From Agaricus subrufescens (lineage: Eukaryota > Basidiomycota > Agaricomycetes > Agaricales > Agaricaceae), in assembly GCA_029945375.1 (NCBI GenBank), contig CM057058.1, positions 1 through 64,000 on the forward strand: 64,000 bases of DNA, given 5' to 3'. Shown here piece by piece: positions 48,114-61,500 of this stretch. The stretch's first letter is position 1. Every line of letters starts with the position of its first letter. The position numbers and the translations under genes are program-made. The notes below the pieces were generated by a model. The model did not search any database and was not told the origin of the DNA. It saw nothing but the letters and a program-made list of their open reading frames with translations.

Positions 48114-50146
48114 TGTCGCCGTGAATGAGACTGGAGGAGGGAGAGTGGAGCTTATATACAGTACCTGGAGTCAAGGGTGTGGAAATTTAATAGAGTACGT
48201 ACGGGATCTGAAGATCCGAACAAAGAGCAACTGGACCGCAAGTGGACCAGACTCGGATACCAACCAATTCGGTTATTTCCACAACTAGGGAGACTGGAGT
48301 GCAACATTCGCACTGCCGCAGCCAACGGGGCAAGACTTGGTTTGGTTGAGTCGCGCGCAGGCATCAATGGCCCTATCTGTCAAGGATATTTGGTTGGGGC
48401 AATCCCTGGCTCAGATCCACGATTGATGAGTTCTAAGTAGGCATTGACGTAAACAATCCCTGGCACCGACTTTACCGGATTTCATCTTTTGTGCCAACTC
48501 CTTCAAGCAGACCAGCTGACTAACCAAAGATTTGGAGTGTCGAGTGCGAGAGTTGGGTTGTGGGTCCTTAACCTTCGCTGCTCTGGGTAAGGTAAAGTTG
48601 ATTGGGCCGGCCATGTTTGGACATTTCAACAGACCCGAGCGGGGGGGAATGAGCCGGTGAGCGAAAAAAACAAACAGAACGTGCATCTTGACGACACATA
48701 TCATTCAATGGGAACGTGGGCATTTGTTGTCACCTCGTGCACCCAAGCCGATCGGCATCCTATATTTGGAACTTTCCGACTGAGCTCGAAATCTGGTTCA
48801 CTGGCACAGCAGAATAAACACTGGTTCTTCAATCAAAAATACCCGAACAATTAACTTACCCTGTCCGTTTGTCTCGCAAACAAACGACCCTTAGTGGAGA
48901 TTCTCCCCTGAAGCTCAACATTCAAGTATCTTTGGGTGACTGCCATTCGTAATTTCACCGTTCAGGCAAGAGAATGATGGAAGCAAAGTGGGCCCAAGAT
49001 GGCTCAGTGAATAGAATTTCAAGCTCAGAAGTGTGAAACACAACATTTGCTGCCAGTCAATCATGACATGACGTCGACATAATATATATTTGCATCAGAT
49101 TCGATTTCCAAGTCTGGAAAGGTTGGGATAGCGGAACGGCATACCTCGTTTGGCCATCGGGAACACTGCTCCGTTTTTGTGGTACCGCAACCAGTTTCCA
49201 GATTGACAGCGGTGAGTGCCAACCGACTATTCGAAGTCTGTGAATGTTTCCAACAGTTTAGGCATCCCAGAATAGCCCTGGGTCTGACTTGGCGCAAAAA
49301 CAGCCGAAGTGCAGCGAAACTCCAGGTCGTCAGCCATCGAATCGTACATGTCGATACCTATTCAGCCCACAATCCAATACATTACAGATCTCTGACCCAA
49401 TCCAGTCTTCTAACTCACTTCGTCAGATTCCCGTCTCTGGGTCCGGCAATTCAACTGCGACTCCATTTTGAGGATTATGCAAGAGCTGATCAATCCACCG
49501 CCTCATTTTGACAGTTGCACCCAGTAGATCTTCTTTCGTTAGATTTCGCTAGATTTTGGTGGCTTCCGAGAGGCTATGCAAGTCAAAAGTTCGCTGTTTC
49601 GTAGGCAAGCAACGGCGGCGTACAAAATGAAATCATACCCCCACCTTAAACCTATGAACATTGATCAATTGGGTATAAATTTGGGCGTTCGTCCTGGAGT
49701 ATGAAAGGCGCCTGGAAACAGAGATACAGTATGCCATCAGAACATTCGATAGATGAACCGCCAATCAGTTAACTAATAGAAAGCAAACAATAATCATTCG
49801 GAAAAAGATGGCTAACTACCTTAATCTCAAAGCCACTTTGGGTGCGCGCTTAATTAAGCTCAAGAGAGCACCAGCTGGACCCTGTAATCCAATAATAAAA
49901 TTGCGGCTTTGTTCGGGAACATGAGAATGAGGACATTGTAGTCTGTTTGATTGATAGAGAACCATAAGTATGTATCGCAAAAACATGATTTGCTTGGTAC
50001 CACTTCAGGTTTGGGAAAACATATCACGTGCCTGGTGTGACTCGTCACGCGTGGCGCTATTGGTGCTTTGGTCCGCTTCGTCACCAGCATGAACAGTCTC
50101 TAGATTCGCGTCTGCGTGCAGTCGGTAATATATTCCTTTCGTTGTC
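48114..50146. other. 2-kb bidirectional promoter region
   Basis: The stretch lies between the divergent GATA factor and Lunapark-like genes. No coding frame is recognised. Confidence 0.45.
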
Positions 50147-51441
50147 ATGGCTTTCTTTTCTAGACTGTTTTCCAAGGTCAGCATGTCGCTCATACTCTTC
50201 CGTCTCGACATTGAACGACCCACAGAAGAAAGATGATGATTTTGAGACGGTCCTGGCATCGCTGGCCGACGATATTCACAAACGCCAGGTCAAGTTATCC
50301 GAAATACGACTGCGCGAGAAGCGCTCGACCTTATTGGCTACTATCTACACCCTCCTAGCATGGTTGATCTATACGACGCTTTGGTACTGGAATGCTCTAC
50401 CTCCATTGTTTCCATCAACAGTTGGGCGCCCTAGTATGTTTGAGAAGGTGTTTCGTGGCCTACCAGTCTTCGTTGGTCCCATCATGTACGTCTAATGACA
50501 TCTGTGGCTTGATCTTGACTTACGTCCGTCAGAATTCTATTCAATAGAAGAATCGTCCAAGTCTGGTACACTAGGAAAGCAGATGCGGAAGGTGCCTGCC
50601 AAGTCAAATACCGTCTCATCTGTTTGTTCACTCTTTGACAGAAAAAACACTTCAGAAATTGATGCGACAACGTCGTTCCAAAGTCGAGGAAATCAAGAAA
50701 AAAACCAATTTTGATTCTATGGTCAAATTATTCCAGGAATACGATGAACCGCACGCAAATGCTCCCGCTGTTACACCACTACGAAGACGCGCACCCCCTG
50801 GTCAAGGCCCAGTAACGCCTCAACAGCGTCCTGCTATTGATCCATCCAGTCAACTCCAAACGCCAGTTACAACCGCATTGCAAGCTCAATTGACACGTAA
50901 GTAGTGCAATATATCATAGTAATTTGTTCATCTGAAAAAGGTTCTAGCTGTGCTAAGCCCCCAGCCAATGGGACCTCCCCAGAAGCACTGGTATGATAAA
51001 ATTGCTGATGTAGTACTCGGAGATGATGACCACGAAGTTGGCTCGCCGAGCTCTCGTTATGCATTGATCTGCGAGAGGTGTTTCACTCATAACGGACTTG
51101 TAAAAGAGTCAATGTGGGAAGACGCCCGTAAGTCATTTTCATCTTCGTTAATTGCTATCAGATGGATTAATTTCATAATAGAATTTATTTGCCGAAACCC
51201 GAATTGCAATCATATGAATCGTTCAGCACGGTCGAAACGAACCGATCCGAATCCTCACGCTCCTTCCCAGTTTAATACACCGTCACCTCGCCCGTCTGTC
51301 CGACGCTCGCCAAGCGCGTTTCCTTCCCCGCAACAGCCCTCAACTTCGCTTACACCCAAGGTGACGCCAGCTGATGGCTCGGACCCTGATGCGCCGACAG
51401 TTGATTCGATTGATGCCGGAGTAATGGAAGTGGACGCTTGA
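50147..51441 (+). CDS. Lunapark-like ER three-way-junction protein
   Basis: The start at 50147 (MAFFSRLFSK, a 30-nt first exon) continues at 50226 with KKDDDFETVLASLADDIHKR and LSEIRLREKRSTLL, the typical Lunapark N-terminus. Two membrane segments follow (ATIYTLLAWLIYTTLWYW and LPVFVGPIMILF, the second split by an intron), then a coiled-coil-like stretch (EKTLQKLMRQRRSKVEEIKK), a Pro-rich linker, and the C-terminal zinc ribbon YALICERCFTHNGL ... FICRNPNCNHMN. The tail is Ser/Pro-rich and ends VMEVDA at 51441. Lunapark stabilises three-way junctions of tubular ER; both termini face the cytosol in known members. The second Cys pair here is C-x4-C rather than the usual C-x2-C. Confidence 0.87.
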
Positions 51442-54400
51442 CGCACTTTTCTCATGTTCCTCGATAATGTAGCCGTCTCCAACAACCCCGATTAGTTTTT
51501 AACCTAGTTCATCTATCTTCCGAAGTCATCGCCTTCAAGACTTAATCGAATATACCCGTTTATCATCAATCACCAAGAGGTTGTGAGCACCATTTCAGTG
51601 CAGTTTACAAACTGCCGACCATTTCGCGGTCATATCTAACATTCACATCATTAATAGGCTTTCATGGGCCTCCCCTTAGATAACCCGGCCCGTTGTGGGC
51701 TTAGAGTGGCTGTAGTAGAACCATAATAGACGGCCCGAATCGGGTTACGGAGACCGGTTTCAGGTCCATGGTCAAATGATCATTTCTCTCCACCATCGAA
51801 ATTGGGGGACTACACACATTCAGCCCCTTTGGTCAATATTTAGAAGCATGGGACCAGCTCTAAAACCTGAAACGCCGATCATGCCATTTGAAAGCTGTTC
51901 TAGGCGGAACCGTTCAATATTGACATACGGGCACTTGCACATCCATCAGTCAGATGAAGATTGAGAGCTGAACGACGACAGGAACCTGAGATGTTCAGAT
52001 CTATGTGGAAGCGAGGAGGTGGCAGCGAACCAGACCCTGACCGAGTCCGAAAGTTGGAAGTGGGCAGGTTCGGTCGCCACTGACTTATTGGGATCACAAT
52101 GACAGAGTATGTTCACAGCCATGCAAGAGCGGCTGTCATGCATTTCGTCGTCATATTCCTTTGACAGAATATGGGCAGTATTAAGCGCGACAATTCCGGT
52201 AAACGCCCGTGGCGTATGTCAGATGGTCTCCATTAGAATGATAATAACGTGCCTCTTTGGGTCGGACAGTTGCATTCTCCAAACATGCATGCTAGGTTAC
52301 GATGTGTCAAAGCCAATGTTCCTGGTCACCGCTGTACGTTGTGAGAAATTCTACGACGCCCGAAGTCAAGGAGATAATTTTCTGGGCCGAGGTAATTCAA
52401 AGCGTCGAAGATTCGGTGATGCAAGTTGCCATTAAATCCGATTTTTGTGAGAATCACACAAACCCTCCACTGCGACATTGACATTTGATGATCGGTCACT
52501 GGCACTGTAGCTAGAACAAATGATGAAATACTTAGATGTGCGCAGGATACCATCATGAGGCCAAAATTAAGGTAAAGATGATGACTTTTCAAATTCCCGA
52601 ATTATTATGTGGCCGATAAAAGCGGGTAGATACCCGTGAAAGGTTTGTAGTTGAGTGGTTTGTGGGATTTCCTCTTTGGACTTGTAGTGTTTCAAGTTTA
52701 GCATTACTGAAGGGATCGTGTATCAGTGCATGCTGTTAGAGTTGGTACGTCGAGTCGGAGCAACAGAGCTATCTTTTGGACCCTGCATAGTGAAAGATAA
52801 GGGAGGAAAATGTGTTCTTGTTCTTATTGTTTCGGCAAGACTGATGCGCCGAGGGATCGAGGCATCTCAAGTCTAGCCTGAGAAGGATATATAAGATTTT
52901 TCGGTTCTCCACAGATTGAAGCGCGTGGTGTCTGTTCGCAGAGCTTGTGAATAGTTAACCTCCAGTTAAATCCGTGCGGAATCCGTACCAACTGGGACTG
53001 CGATTGCGAACCTGTCTAAGGAACAAAGGAATGAATGTCACTCGGCCTAACTGAAATGGAGGCCCGACCCATTAATTCGATTCCGGGAACCGGTCAAATG
53101 ATGTTCTGCTATAGCCAATCACACTACTTAGAGCCCCTGCCCGGTAAAGGTCGAATGACCCTCGGCGGACTAACAGAATGTCCTATATAGATAAATCAAC
53201 GCAGCCTTACTCAGAATTTGAGACTCCGCTGTTCTATACCAAAAGCTAGCCTAAACAGCAACCGTTTCATTTAGGGATCAAAAAGACGCATGTGGGTAGC
53301 TGTCATGAAGTAGCTCCGATGACCGTATTATCGCGCTCACCGCAGTCCCCTCCAGCCTTATTTACAACCTATTGAAAGTTACTATGGCGGTTTCCGATGT
53401 TTAGAGTTTCATTCGCAGCCCGAAATCAAATCAAGTCTTGTGTATGACGCCATACTGAGCCGAATTAGGTAACAAGACCCAGCAAAACCTGTCGACGATG
53501 GAATAACCTTGACAGGGGGGAAGCCTCTTCTAGCCCGGAATCAATCAGCCCATTTTTGAGATCCGCTGACTGGTTACCTGATTCAGCCATCGGCCATCAA
53601 ATAAATTTCCTTTCCGCGCGGTGGATGGTATTCTTTTATTCCACGGAAGAACACCCACTATCTCACTAATTTAATTTTACAGCGGAGCACAGATACTTCA
53701 ACTCAGAGTTCTGGCCGTCTCGTATTTCTCGAAAACTTATAATTAGCACAAAGACTCATATTTCCCATGGCGAGCAGAAAGGCCCCAAGAAAGTATGTCA
53801 TCGCTGGTGGAAGCGACTTCTAACTCTGGTCAATCATTCATGGCAAAACGGAGTGGCCCCGCACGCCTGATGAGCTCAGAGTGTGAGTCGACGGGACTGG
53901 TATTTTCCTGGGGAATAATATTTTTTCTTTATCCCTTTTAGGCCATCCATGAGTACAGTTCAAGACAGAACGAGGTAACAGCCTCGGGTACTTGTTATAG
54001 GCATTTTTTCCAATCAAATTTTGATATTTTTTCCCCTATAAGAGAAAGTCGAGTTCGGGAAGGCAATTGAAGTGATGGGTGAAATGAAGTTGGGATGGAG
54101 TCGTAACCGAGGTCCACGCCTCGGCTAAATCAGGGACGACTTAAGTTACTTAGATCAGCGGCCAGGGCGTCGATCCAACAAAGAATATGTAAACAAAGTT
54201 GGAGTTCGAGTATTCGTCATCCGGTGGGTTCAGCAACTGGTGTTAACTTGCCAGTGATGCTGGTTTAGTGGTTTTGAATGAGATTTTAAAGAGAGCGCAT
54301 TTCATTGGTCAACGGGCGATCAAATTACGACTATGCCTATATTTTTAAACATTAGATGGGGCGTTAGGTTATTTATAGCATGGTTTCATGAATTCATGAG

Positions 54401-56318
54401 CGGTCTGAGTCTATGTGGCTTGCTGCTCTTCGTCATGAATGGCTGCGGCTGAGCTTGGATTCTATTTTCAATCCATGTTTCCAAGTCCCAGACTGGTTAT
54501 AGAATTAATCACCAATGAGTCGCATGGATACAACATCTAAGTTTGACAGAAAAAAATTATTTGGATATCGCACGGAGTAGAAGTTTGATCCATATGTATG
54601 ATAGGACAATATGGAGAGTTTAAGCTCTGCCAGCGCAAGTTCCGGTTATTATTTCCCCAAAAGTGGCAGCGGCGACAAGAGACCTGCGGTTGCTCTTCGA
54701 CAACCTGCTCTTGCGTTTCCTCGTTGCCTACTTTCCGACAAGGCCGCTGTTCAGTACTGCGCCTGCCCATTGTTATAGGCACAGTAGAAACAAGAAAAAA
54801 GGGCTCAAAATAACCAATCATGGTCTAACCTTGGAATCGAAATCTCGCAGCTGCTAGGCAGTTAATAAAACCATAATAGTCACTAGCTGTATCAAGTAAG
54901 TAGTGGATTATGTCACTGAGGGAGTTATGATGCTAGTGGTTGGATCGTGGAGAGAAGGAACGCATGCCAAGTCTGTTTCTGATTGACAGGTGGGTAAGCA
55001 CTCCCGCTTAATGAAGGTCTGAAACTCGTAAACAAAGGCTGCTTTACACAAGGTTAACTTTTTGTGAGGTGGAACGAACTGCACGTGGTAAACATGCGTT
55101 GCTCTCATAGCACACATGACCAATTTGAACTTGGGCTCTATTCAGCCCTGGGAAGTAATTGAGTAGAAAGCGGTGCGCAGTAGTACGACGTCCTTTGGTG
55201 GAGACCACAAGGGACTGGCAGTGGGCGTCGCCGAAGGTGACCGTCATTTGTTCCAATATCCGACCTGTGCGTATTGATACTTTAGAGTTTATGATGCTGA
55301 AAGACGCTGATATCCTGCCAGACAAAGAATGATACAGGATAGCAGATTCTGCAACAAGGCTGAATCTTGACTTACGTAAATAGGGAATAACGGACCGTCG
55401 TGTGGGGAAGCCATCAAAAGATCATCAAAGGATCTTCAGTTCGAAGGGAAAAAACCGAGATTGAACCGGTTCGTTTGTCGTTTTAGCCGACTTAACGGCG
55501 ATATCGTTGGTCAAATGGGTCTTCGACGTATTTCGGGAGGACAGAACGCTCTGGAAGAGTATCCAGAGCCCTGGCAGCCCCTAGCTTCTTTCATCATTAT
55601 GATCGCTTCTCAGCGAGGATCACCGTATGGTACCTTCGGGTTCTCACGCTACTTCGCTGAGAGTGGGATGGGAGAAAGACTTGTCAGACAAAAAGTTCTC
55701 TTGATATGAAGAACCTAAACATGGCCACTACTTTCAAGAAACACCGGGAAATAGCTTTGCCACTTGTCAAAACAGTGATCTCACCAGATACGCAGCTTTC
55801 AACTTGAAACTTGGAAACAAGGACATGTAGCTTCTAGCTTGGCTAGCGGGTCCGAGAAGCGGCGGCCGTAAAGATTCATGATCTCACTTGACCTCACTTG
55901 ACTTTGCAGTGAGGACATACCGTAACAAGAGGGTATGGAATGTGATGAAGATGAGACAATGTCAAAGTGCCAAAGTAAACACCAATCAAATTGATTGATG
56001 CTTCCCAGATTGTACCTTCAATTTCAGCGGCGCCCAAGAATGTAAAGGGTAGTGTCTGGTCGAGACCCATCGATACCGTACCTGTGCTGTAGTGAGGTTA
56101 CTCCGTAGTAACGGTACAGCCTTGAGCGCTTAAATGATTTCGCGGAGCTTGATTTCAAAGCAGGGTCAATATGAGTCATAAGGTGTTTTCAGAACTTCCT
56201 CAGCAAACACTCAACAGTAAACGTCGGTGAGCGCGTGCAGTGCGCGTGGTCTCAACCTGACGTTGATTGAAAGCAACAGAAATCATTATATATTTTGACG
56301 TTTGCCAAGCCAAATACG
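51442..56318. other. 4.9-kb gene-poor region
   Basis: No frame with family resemblance is found on either strand. Two stretches about 1.3 kb apart share similar wording around ACCGG...TCAAATGAT (51753-51780 and 53090-53102), hinting at old repeats. A tandem CTCACTTGAC doublet lies near 55886. The right end carries the promoter of the P-loop kinase gene. This may be a degraded repeat-rich block. Confidence 0.45.
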
Positions 56319-57095
56319 ATGACCGAACGTTTCTCCGCCCCTTTACTCGGTGACAACCAAGGCAGATATCGTATTCTGGTACTGGGAAACAGTGGTATGC
56401 CAAAGTGCCTCTTTGACCACACTGATGTCTAATTATTGTGGAAAAAAGGTGCCGGAAAGGTATCTATCTCACGTCCGTTCCAGATAGAAAATTTATATGC
56501 CAACAGAGTACTCTGGCTGCTGCTTTGGCAAACAAATTAGGCATCATACATTGTAGCTTGGACCGGCTGAATTGGAAGCCGGGATGGAAAGAAACACCGG
56601 CGCAGGAATTGAGAGCTCTTGTAGGAGAGATGATTGACGATAACCCACAGGGATGGATTGTAGATGGCAGTTATACCAGAAAAATGGGAACACTGGTAGA
56701 AGCCCAGGCTACCGATATCATTTGTAGGTTTTCGTGTTTGCGCCTGTGGTATGGGCTTGACCGACGCGATGCCAGGGCTCGATCCCCCTCTTCTGCTCTA
56801 TTTTCCACGAATTTTTGTGCGAACAATAAAGAGGTGGTGGGGACTGCAGGAGCTTTGCAGTCCTGATTGTGGAGAGACTTTCAGAGATATATTCCTTTCC
56901 AGAAATAGCATTTTATGGTGGTGTCTTTCACATCATTTCGTAGTGCGTCGTAGGTGCGAGGAGATGATGAGTAAGATCGGTATAGGGATCGGGCCAAATC
57001 CCGAAAACAACTACATGCGGAGGATTGGAGGGTGGGGAGGGGAATTGAAGTCTTGGTTGCAAGAAGTTGACATTATGGTGCGCAAGAAACCATGA
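56319..57095 (+). CDS. P-loop kinase, FLAR/adenylate-kinase-related
   Basis: Four exons (56319-56394, 56449-56459, 56507-56723 and 56776-57095) give exactly 207 aa. The second exon is only 11 nt. The Walker A motif GNSGAGKST is built across exons 1-3. Then come CSLDRLNWKPGWKETP and GWIVDGSYTRKM, and ADxIIWLDPPLLLYFPRI followed by RTIKRWW, as in the adenylate-kinase-like FLAR family (the same fold as bacterial DNA topology-modulation proteins). These are predicted nucleoside/nucleotide kinases of unknown substrate. The C-terminus, WLQEVDIMVRKKP, is short. The 11-nt exon rests on the perfect restoration of the motif. Confidence 0.82.
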
Positions 57096-57442
57096 AATCA
57101 TTGTAAAAGTTATCCGTAATCAGCGAATTAGTATCGAAGTTAATTATGACATCACTGTATCGTTGATAATTCTGCTGCGGTCGTATTCTCCGATACCTTG
57201 GCTTTCCGTTCTCGCCTTCTCGCACGGACTTTTGCTGATTTGGAGAGTTTCCTTCGTTGCGGCGGTTGGTACCTGACCCGAATATCAATGGAGAAACTCG
57301 TCACAGATTTGTTACGTACGTAGCCTGATTTTCGAGCTCGGGAATCCTTTCGAGAGAGAGGGTGATTCGAAGATAAGGCGTTTGTTTAAGTTTAATACTA
57401 AGAAAAGTCAGTGCCCAGTGCAGCTCTCCGGAAAAGAGAGGC
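57096..57442. other. short convergent gap
   Basis: This stretch holds the 3' ends of the P-loop kinase gene (plus) and the Alba-like gene (minus). No further gene is seen. Confidence 0.45.
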
Positions 57443-57982
57443 TCACTGATTCTTACCCTCCAAAGCGTAGGCTATCTGTTTGTCGCGAGTCTCTGGAGTA
57501 CTTTCGTCCTCTTCGTAGCCGAGGTCTTCGAGAGTACCGAGTTGGTTGTACTGATGCAACCCGACAAGTCGTTTTGAGTGTTTATCGTGCAGTGATTTGA
57601 GAAATTCGCGCTTGATGATTTCGACCACTGATATCAACCGCGGTATGAGCAGAGTGATGTTATGAAGATTGCCCGTTGTTTGGCCAGGGGGGTCGTGAGG
57701 AAGGGTGTGGAGCACAAGCGGCCGGGAGTCATATTTCTGCATGATAGGAGGGCCTGAGAGTGTGGTCCGGGAAGAGGCCGACGGACTGACCTCGAAGAAA
57801 TCAAGCGCGAGGGAGACAAAAGACTTGATCTTACCGCCTGAGGTGATCCGGATTTGTTTTGGGCCGGATTCGTCGTCGTCCATGGGCAAGGCTCCGGCGT
57901 CACGTGTGACCGGTGCGCTCTTCGCCTCCTGGGCGTGATCCCAAGCTGGCCGGTCCCAGCGCCACGCCGCGACACCGGACAT
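57443..57982 (-). CDS. Alba-like domain protein (RNase P/MRP subunit-like)
   Basis: A single frame of 179 aa. Residues about 43-66 read KQIRITSGGKIKSFVSLALD, the N-terminal strand-helix of Alba domains (basic Gly-Lys-I/V..FV..A). It continues with RPLVLHTLP, a loop, and NITLLIPRLISVVEIIKREFL. This order matches the Alba-related Rpp20/Rpp25 (Pop7/Pop6) subunits of RNase P/MRP better than a general chromatin Alba, but the choice is not firm. Near the end HQYNQLGTLEDLGYEEDE resembles the tail motif of fungal members. ATG 57982 is used; an additional 5' exon cannot be excluded. Confidence 0.68.
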   Translation of the reverse strand: MSGVAAWRWDRPAWDHAQEAKSAPVTRDAGALPMDDDESGPKQIRITSGGKIKSFVSLALDFFEVSPSASSRTTLSGPPIMQKYDSRPLVLHTLPHDPPGQTTGNLHNITLLIPRLISVVEIIKREFLKSLHDKHSKRLVGLHQYNQLGTLEDLGYEEDESTPETRDKQIAYALEGKNQ

Positions 57983-58538
57983 GTGTAAGTTGTCGTCCTT
58001 GTCTTTCGGCCAAATTGTCTATATTCTTCTGCCAGAACTTCCATTTTTCTATCCGCTCTTTCGAAAATCGGAATAAGTATTCTACTCCCATATCAGTCAA
58101 AGCTTGCTAAAAAAAAAGTGTCTAAACCCCTTTCGGAGGCTATCATCACAACGTGTTCGACACACTTTGTCGCGGTGCCTCATGGCCGTTTCGCGACGCT
58201 CTCGTATTCATTCTGTCGTTCTTTGCGGACTACACAACACGAGGCGTTCTGCGTACTTATAGTAAGCAGCCCCGTACCGAGCTCTTAGTGCGCCTGTTTT
58301 ACCGAGTCATCTAGGTATCTTGCAACGTGTTTGCCTTGAGTGCCCCACAATTAGGGTGTGAGACTCGCGACCCTCCACGATATGAAATGCAAGAACTTGA
58401 TGGCCTCGATGCAGCCTCCTGGCTCGACCTTAATATACGGCACCGGGGACGGGTGCTTCGCCCCCAAGATCCCCCTCCCTTCAACCTCACCGACGTCGGT
58501 GGTCCTCATAACTTCGTCCTCACAGCAAGTTTCCCAGC
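57983..58538. other. divergent promoter region
   Basis: The stretch lies between the Alba-like gene (minus) and the WW/TM gene (plus). Short frames here (for example 58327-58542) have no recognisable product. Confidence 0.4.
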
Positions 58539-61500
58539 ATGAGCAATCCAAGCCCAAGTCCAAAGCCTAAGTGGGCCGGTCGTTTGAACAATGCCGTACG
58601 GAGGAGCTCCACAATGCTTTCATTCGGCCGTAACTCTTCCTCTTCTCGACCATCCTCCATTCATGGTGATCGCGAGCGCGATTCTTTCGACAATACCTCT
58701 GTCACAAAACAGAAGTTAGATACCACGCAAGCTACACTCGCTCCGGTACCTGCGAAGCATGTTGTTCCCAGCCCAGTCAACGAATCGCCAGCGAGAGAAA
58801 GGGCGGCTGAGGCTGAAGCTGTGGGCCCTTCTTCAATGAACCAAGTCTTACAGCCGGCAGGCCCTGAACAGGCAGAAGCAATGAGCCCGACGGGTTATGT
58901 TCCTCCTCCACTCATTGATTCTTCTATCGGTAATCCTGGAGCTTTTACGGATCAGGCTGATGAACTTCCTCAACCTGTCACCGTGTCTGACCCCTTCATG
59001 CCTCCTAAACCCAGTTCCACCAGGGGTCCGCCATCGTCCTACGCACCGTCAGTCCACGACACTCCTGCTTCAATTCCGGTGTCGAAGGCGAACGCTGAGG
59101 CACCTCCCACAGAATCTGAGTCTGATCCTTCTGGTCCTCAAGATGCCCCTCCAGCTCCGGCTGATGCACCGATGGCTGGTCCACCTGGCGATACTACTGC
59201 AGAAGTTAATATGCCTGCGGCTGCACCCGTCCTTGAGCCTGAACCCGCTTCTTCACCTCCCCCGCCCGCCCCTGAGCCTGAACATGCCTCTGCACCTCCT
59301 CCCCCCATTCCTGAACCCGAACCGGTCCCTGCACCCTCTCCCCCCATTCCTGAACCTGAACCTGTCTCTATACCTCCTGCTGCACCACCAGCTCAAATTG
59401 GCATGCCCGAACGTCCGCCTACACCTTCTTTTGAAAAACCAGATTCTGCGTTATCATATTCCGATCCTTCAAACCCTCGACCATCAGGGCACGATGTTTC
59501 TGGGAATGTCGCACTTAGCCAATTTCCGGTCCCAATTCACGCTCCCGAGCCTGATCGTGTTGCGCCCGTCGATAACACTGGAATTGCGATTAATCCCATG
59601 CCCGCTCCAGTTCACGAACCACACTCACTTCAAGGTCAAGATGAGAGTATGCCATCACGCGAGCCCGTCTTCCGAGCCTTACCGGTCGATCCTCATTGGC
59701 CTGGTCAGGAGGCCTGGGGAGGAGATCGTCATGATCAGTCCAACAGTAACGGGAGTGCTCATCATGATGTTCCAAGCATGAAGTGTGTAATTCCGTGCTC
59801 GTTTGTTTTTAGCAAACTCTCATCTATTTACCAGGAGCAACGGCTACTCTGATCCGTTCTCACCACCGCTTGCCCCGAGGATCACTGTCTCAGACGGGAA
59901 CATGTATGGAATGCCGAGGTAAGCTGTACGTTATTTTCTCAAAGTTACATGCATCTCTAAGTTTGTAGTCCACACACCTCTGCGCCTACTCATGAAGAAA
60001 GGCACGAAGAAATGTCCAAACTCGAATTTCCTCATGCTGGACCCATTTATCAGTCACCCCCCTCAACCCATTTAAGCCGTCATCGGCGTGAAACAAAGTA
60101 AGTATGTCATATAATGATACTCCGACAATCTGACCTTGTCTCTTAGTGAAACGCAACCTCTCCTCGGAACTTCCAAAGGACAGTCCTATTTGGGACCCCC
60201 AACGGGCCGCAACACCAATGTTAACGTCAGTCCGCTCAATGCCGGTAGCATTAGCTCTTGGACTCCTCAGGCAGTCACGTCAATTCCGAAACTGCATGAT
60301 CTCGGCTGGATTGAGTACCATCTACCCGATGGCACCTTCTATTACGTTCACCCAACGCGTCGCGTCACTACTGATCTGAACTTGCGTGTTGAGAGGATAT
60401 TAAACGGAGTCACGTCATTTTTGGAAAACTTGAAGGATGATGTTCCCAACGGATGCGAGATGTGGTTGAGGGCCGGCAAGGATTCGAAGAAGGGTTTTGT
60501 ACCTACTCGTAGTTGGGTCAATCACCAAACTCGATCAGTGATTATCGACAGCGGACGTGCACAGAAGAAGTCTAAGAAAGTCGATGAAGACCGTGAGTTG
60601 TCATACATGATTCATACAGCTTACACCGAGTTGACTGTCTTCTGCTTCTAATCAACAGAACTCGACATGGAGTACAGGTACTGGTCATTTATGGAGTGTC
60701 ACCCTGCTCACACAGTGTTACCTCTCAACGCCAAGAACGAAGCCTTTGAGGCCCTCAGCTGGGCTTGGACTGGTAAGATTTTTCGCCCAACCTTTACGGC
60801 ATCCCTTGAAACTTCAGCAGACCGGTTACTTCCTTCGAACCAACCTGTTCCCGCTCCTTTCTCACAGGACGAGTGCCAAGAACTCAACAGCCTCCTGCGT
60901 TCGTTCAATGCCGATCAGGACGGTATTCAGACCCGTTTGGTGGCAAGGATTTTGATCCGAGTCGGTGAGTTAGAATTGTTGCCAATCTCCAGTTCCAGTT
61001 TTGACTTCGTTCAAAGCGATATGGCGACAAGCATTCTTCCGTCCGAACAAACCACTGCCGAAAGATGTAGTCTCCAGTCTTACGCCTATGGTTCGAAGAC
61101 GTAGCCCTATCATCCGCAGTTTCTTCGATGTCATTATCTCGATCATCTGCCTCGGCATCCCATACATTTTCTACGAACGGCACACCCAACACAGGATTGA
61201 TGAAGAATCTAACCTTCGTTCAGCAAGCCCTATGTTCATGATTGGTGCCTGCACTTGCATTGTGGTACGTTCAATTCGCTCTTTCCAATATGCAGGCCCT
61301 TAGTTTGTCCTCCACCTTTTGTGTTGGCTAGGCGGCAATTGTTTTAAGCGCAGCTGTGACATTCCTCTCTTTGCCAGGCTTGGTTGGCGTGGCGCGTATT
61401 GCAGGGCTTGTCACAACGCTCTTCGCCTCATTCTCCATCGCGGCCACGTTGGTTGCTATCTTCAGGTACAAGGCGGACCTGGTAAGGAATGCTCCGCAAA

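Noticed and set aside
58897..59781. 294-codon Leu/His-rich plus frame inside the WW/TM gene
   Set aside because: It is an alternative frame of the proline-rich first exon. The annotated frame continues in phase through later exons with domain content.
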